Below the pieces are notes generated by a model. It made no database searches, had not been told where the DNA came from, and saw only the letters and a program-made list of their open reading frames with translations. A stretch of DNA of 23,278 nt from a virus, in IMG/VR virus record IMGVR_UViG_3300023220_000276, positions 1 to 23,278 of that record, one strand, 5' to 3'. Made by a program: the position numbers and the translations under genes. Positions within the stretch are counted from its first letter, which is position 1. The number at the start of each line of letters is the position of its first letter. Shown here piece after piece: positions 21,313-23,278 of the stretch.

Positions 21313-21691
21313 ACCACTAGGGTTTTACGTACTAATCGAGATGGAAACGGTTGAGAAGGTTTCGGCGGGCGGTATCGTGTTGCCGGGTGATCTCATTGCT
21401 AAGGAGCAGGACGCTACCGATACGGGGTGGGTTCGTGCCATTGGGCCAACGGCTTATGTTGGGTACCCGGGGTGTGAAAGAGAAGGCGGCGAATTAAAAA
21501 ACATCGCCGAAAAAGGCAGCATTCAATTAGAAAAACAACCAGCACTATCACCAGCTGACTGCTGGGGCCTAGAAATTGGCCAGAAGATCGAATACCGCCG
21601 CTTCGAAGGCAAGAAGTCTTCAGAGCCAGGTTACGAGAATTACCGCTATATCCCAGATTCCCACATCATAGGAGCTATCGACGATGAGTAA
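21302..21691 (+). CDS. GroES/Cpn10-like co-chaperonin
   Basis: ATG 21302 overlaps the previous stop. The 129-residue product has MKIKPLGFYVLIEMETVEKV followed by SAGGIVLP (21-28), the Cpn10 mobile loop with the I-V-L tripeptide that binds GroEL. The later DTGWVRAIGP (40-49) and GLEIGQKIEYRRFEGK also fit the Cpn10 barrel. It is longer than GroES (97), with extra sequence at about 55-85 that could enlarge the dome. Phage T4 gp31 is a known functional analogue that helps fold the major capsid protein. Position just upstream of head genes suggests the same job. Confidence 0.85.
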   Translation: MKIKPLGFYVLIEMETVEKVSAGGIVLPGDLIAKEQDATDTGWVRAIGPTAYVGYPGCEREGGELKNIAEKGSIQLEKQPALSPADCWGLEIGQKIEYRRFEGKKSSEPGYENYRYIPDSHIIGAIDDE

Positions 21692-22370
21692 AGACGCAGC
21701 AGCAGAAGCAGGTGAAGGTGCCGCAGAGGGTGCCAACGACGACGGCAAGCAAGCCGAACAAGTGAGCCCAGCGGAGACCAAAGCCCGTGAGGATGGATGG
21801 AAACCAGAAAGCGAATGGGAGGGTGAAGACTCAGCAAAGCCTCAAGAATTTGTCTCTGCCGAGATCTTTAACGAGCGTGGTGTGTGGATCAAACGGCATA
21901 AGGACCAGCAAAAACGCATCGACGATATCGAGACAAAATTCAACACACGCATGGATAATGCCAATAAGTTGCACAAGCAGCAGCTTGATATGCAAAAGTC
22001 CGAGCTTGAACGAAAGCGCGATGAAGCGATTGATTTAGCTGACAAGGAAACAGCGAACAAATTTCAGGGTGAAATCGATAAGATTAACGCGCAGCCTGAA
22101 GAGGAAGCGTCAGCTCAACCAGGGCAAGCCCAGTTAAATGCATGGAACACGGCTAATCCATGGGCATTGCAGGCTGGCCCTAAGCGCTCATATGCCCAGG
22201 ACCAACTAACCTCATACCTTAACAGTGGTCAGGATATGGACACCGCTCTAAGCAATGTCGATGCAGACCTAACCAGTGACGAGATAAAATACTATCGAGC
22301 TATGCCGGGGGCTTGGAAGAGTGAAGCCGAATATTTACAGGCAGTTTTAGACGTGAGGAATGAGAAATGA
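21684..22370 (+). CDS. Putative scaffolding protein
   Basis: ATG 21684 overlaps the co-chaperonin stop. The 228-residue acidic product opens with an Ala/Glu-rich disordered region, then AREDGWKPESEWEG (35-48) and FVSAEIFNERGVWIKRHKDQ (56-75). A long charged coiled coil spans about 74-125, then Gln/Ala-rich stretches and a helical C terminus. Low complexity, coiled coil, and place just before the capsid genes are typical of internal scaffolds that guide prohead assembly and then leave. No protease is visible nearby. Confidence 0.65.
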   Translation: MSKDAAAEAGEGAAEGANDDGKQAEQVSPAETKAREDGWKPESEWEGEDSAKPQEFVSAEIFNERGVWIKRHKDQQKRIDDIETKFNTRMDNANKLHKQQLDMQKSELERKRDEAIDLADKETANKFQGEIDKINAQPEEEASAQPGQAQLNAWNTANPWALQAGPKRSYAQDQLTSYLNSGQDMDTALSNVDADLTSDEIKYYRAMPGAWKSEAEYLQAVLDVRNEK

Positions 22371-22873
22371 ATGAGCGTAAATCGAACACTAAAAACACCG
22401 TTCAACGTGGTCGAACCGGTGCAGACTTACCCCCAGCAATGCAGGAGCAAGGGCAGGCTTCTGGCTCCCGGGAGGAGACCGCACACTCAAGCGGTGCTCC
22501 AACACGCATTCCTATGGGCAACGCCAAAAAACTGGAAGTACCTGAAAGCCTGAAAGAGGAAGGCTATTATTACCGGTGGTTTCAGAACAGGGAAGGGCGC
22601 ATTTCCCAGGCAAAAGCTGCATTATATGAAGAGGTTACAGACGAGCAAGGCAACCCGTTTACTCGCCAAAGTGGCCCCTTCACTATGCACTTAATGCGCC
22701 TTCCTCAGAAATACCGTAACGAAGACAACGCATTGAAAAAGAAAAGGGTTCAGGCTACACTGGAGGCAGAAGCGCAAATCGGTCAAAATGAATACGCTCC
22801 TGACGAGAATGGCAGGGCGGAAGGCGGGACCAGCGCACTTAGACACCACGTAAGCGATAGCCCTGACGGCTAG
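22367..22873 (+). CDS. Conserved phage head-region protein, 168 aa
   Basis: ATG 22367 overlaps the scaffold stop as ATGA. After a disordered Ser/Gly/Gln-rich start, residues ~48-85 read IPMGNAKKLEVPESLKEEGY then YYRWFQNREGRISQAKAALYEEV, a motif I recall in a family found just before capsid genes of P22-like phages. The C-terminal region is charged and helical. Function is unknown; a minor head or scaffold-associated role is likely. Confidence 0.6.
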   Translation: MNERKSNTKNTVQRGRTGADLPPAMQEQGQASGSREETAHSSGAPTRIPMGNAKKLEVPESLKEEGYYYRWFQNREGRISQAKAALYEEVTDEQGNPFTRQSGPFTMHLMRLPQKYRNEDNALKKKRVQATLEAEAQIGQNEYAPDENGRAEGGTSALRHHVSDSPDG

Positions 22874-22960
22874 ACTCATCAAACGGTAGACAGCCGGAAG
22901 TTGATTGAGAATTGAACGGGATAATTCCCATAATTTTTGATTAATTAACGGAGGTCTACC
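22874..22960 (+). promoter_or_regulatory. 87-bp gap with inverted repeat around the decoration-gene ribosome site
   Basis: GGTAGAC (22885-22891) and GTCTACC (22954-22960) are perfect inverted copies. The right arm lies between GGAGG and the ATG at 22961. A weak 4-bp stem GGGA/TCCC (22918-22929) followed by ATAATTTTTG sits between them. It could regulate translation or stop part of the upstream transcript; neither is proven. Confidence 0.3.
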
Positions 22961-23278
22961 ATGCCAGGTGGATTAAAACTTACCAACACGGACTCTCAAG
23001 GGGACGTCACTGGTAAACAAAAAACCTTTTCAGTGCTCGCGGCAACGGCTGAAGTCATCGTTCCAGGTGATTTAGTCCGGATCCAAGGCACTGCCAATGC
23101 GCAAGGCGTTGCAAACGTCGCTATCGCGCCAACCTCAACCGCTTGTACCGGCGTTGTCCAGTCAGTCGACCCGACATTCGAAGGTGAAGCTCTTTCACAA
23201 ACCCACCACGCCGCATCCACTCTTGGTACGCTCAAGGTCAATGTTGACCCTAATGCGCTTTACGAGGTTGATGTTGCT
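22961..23278 (+). CDS. Head decoration/cement-like protein (3' end cut by window)
   Basis: ATG 22961 has a strong GGAGG. The 106 visible residues (MPGGLKLTNTDSQGDVTGKQ, later VLAATAEVIVPGDLVRI and LGTLKVNVDPNALYEVDVA) form short strands and glycine turns. The 'A.VI.PGD.V.I.G.A' and 'VD.....YEVD' order resembles the cement/decoration proteins found just before major capsid genes. The window ends before its C terminus. Its strong ribosome site, unlike those upstream, suggests high expression. Confidence 0.6.
   Translation, partial: MPGGLKLTNTDSQGDVTGKQKTFSVLAATAEVIVPGDLVRIQGTANAQGVANVAIAPTSTACTGVVQSVDPTFEGEALSQTHHAASTLGTLKVNVDPNALYEVDVA

Overview
The window is 23.3 kb of a tailed double-stranded DNA bacteriophage (free phage or prophage). 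Gene density is very high. Almost all genes lie on the + strand and overlap by ATGA or TAATG junctions. Purine-rich ribosome binding sites and P22-type packaging proteins suggest a Gammaproteobacteria host, perhaps marine or aquatic; the host is inference only. No integrase, excisionase or CI-length repressor is visible, so the lifestyle cannot be decided.

Region 1 (1-1403, minus strand) is accessory. It holds a truncated DUF7666-like protein ending in a nearly perfect 27-bp tandem repeat, a degenerate tRNA-like element, a 50-residue membrane protein and a TerB-like protein coupled to it. Region 2 (about 1404-1582) is a divergent control region with a promoter facing each way and a shared GATAGC element. 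Region 3 (1583-8093) is the early operon: a Cro-like regulator, a GIY-YIG nuclease, a replication initiator-like gene with iteron-like repeats that may be the origin, a presumed helicase-loader-like partner, then a run of small genes including a Lar-like zinc protein, RusA Holliday-junction resolvase, a crAss001_48-like protein, a HELLE putative metalloprotein and several membrane microproteins of 32-65 residues.

Region 4 (8234-10437) holds two small cysteine-rich zinc-binding candidates, the lysis genes (an M15-type endolysin, a basic peptide and two membrane proteins, of which either could be the holin) and an exported six-cysteine protein. Region 5 (10450-15550) is a virion or receptor-binding cluster: a LamG-like protein, a 2-oxoglutarate oxygenase of the aspartyl/asparaginyl beta-hydroxylase type, a 388-residue protein built from eight 29-37 residue proline-rich units, and an HNH-AP2 homing endonuclease set into the chain of overlapping genes.

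Region 6 (15601-end) is packaging and head: small and large terminase, three small unknown genes, P22-like portal, a DUF1737-like protein, a GroES-like co-chaperonin, a scaffold candidate, a conserved pre-capsid protein and the start of a head decoration-like protein. The major capsid gene probably lies just beyond the right edge.

The strongest leads are the oxygenase beside repeat-rich virion proteins, the repeat-built protein with a hairpin abutting its start codon, the iterons inside the replication gene, the TerB plus membrane-peptide pair, the tRNA-like element with an oversized anticodon loop, and the expanding 27-bp array.
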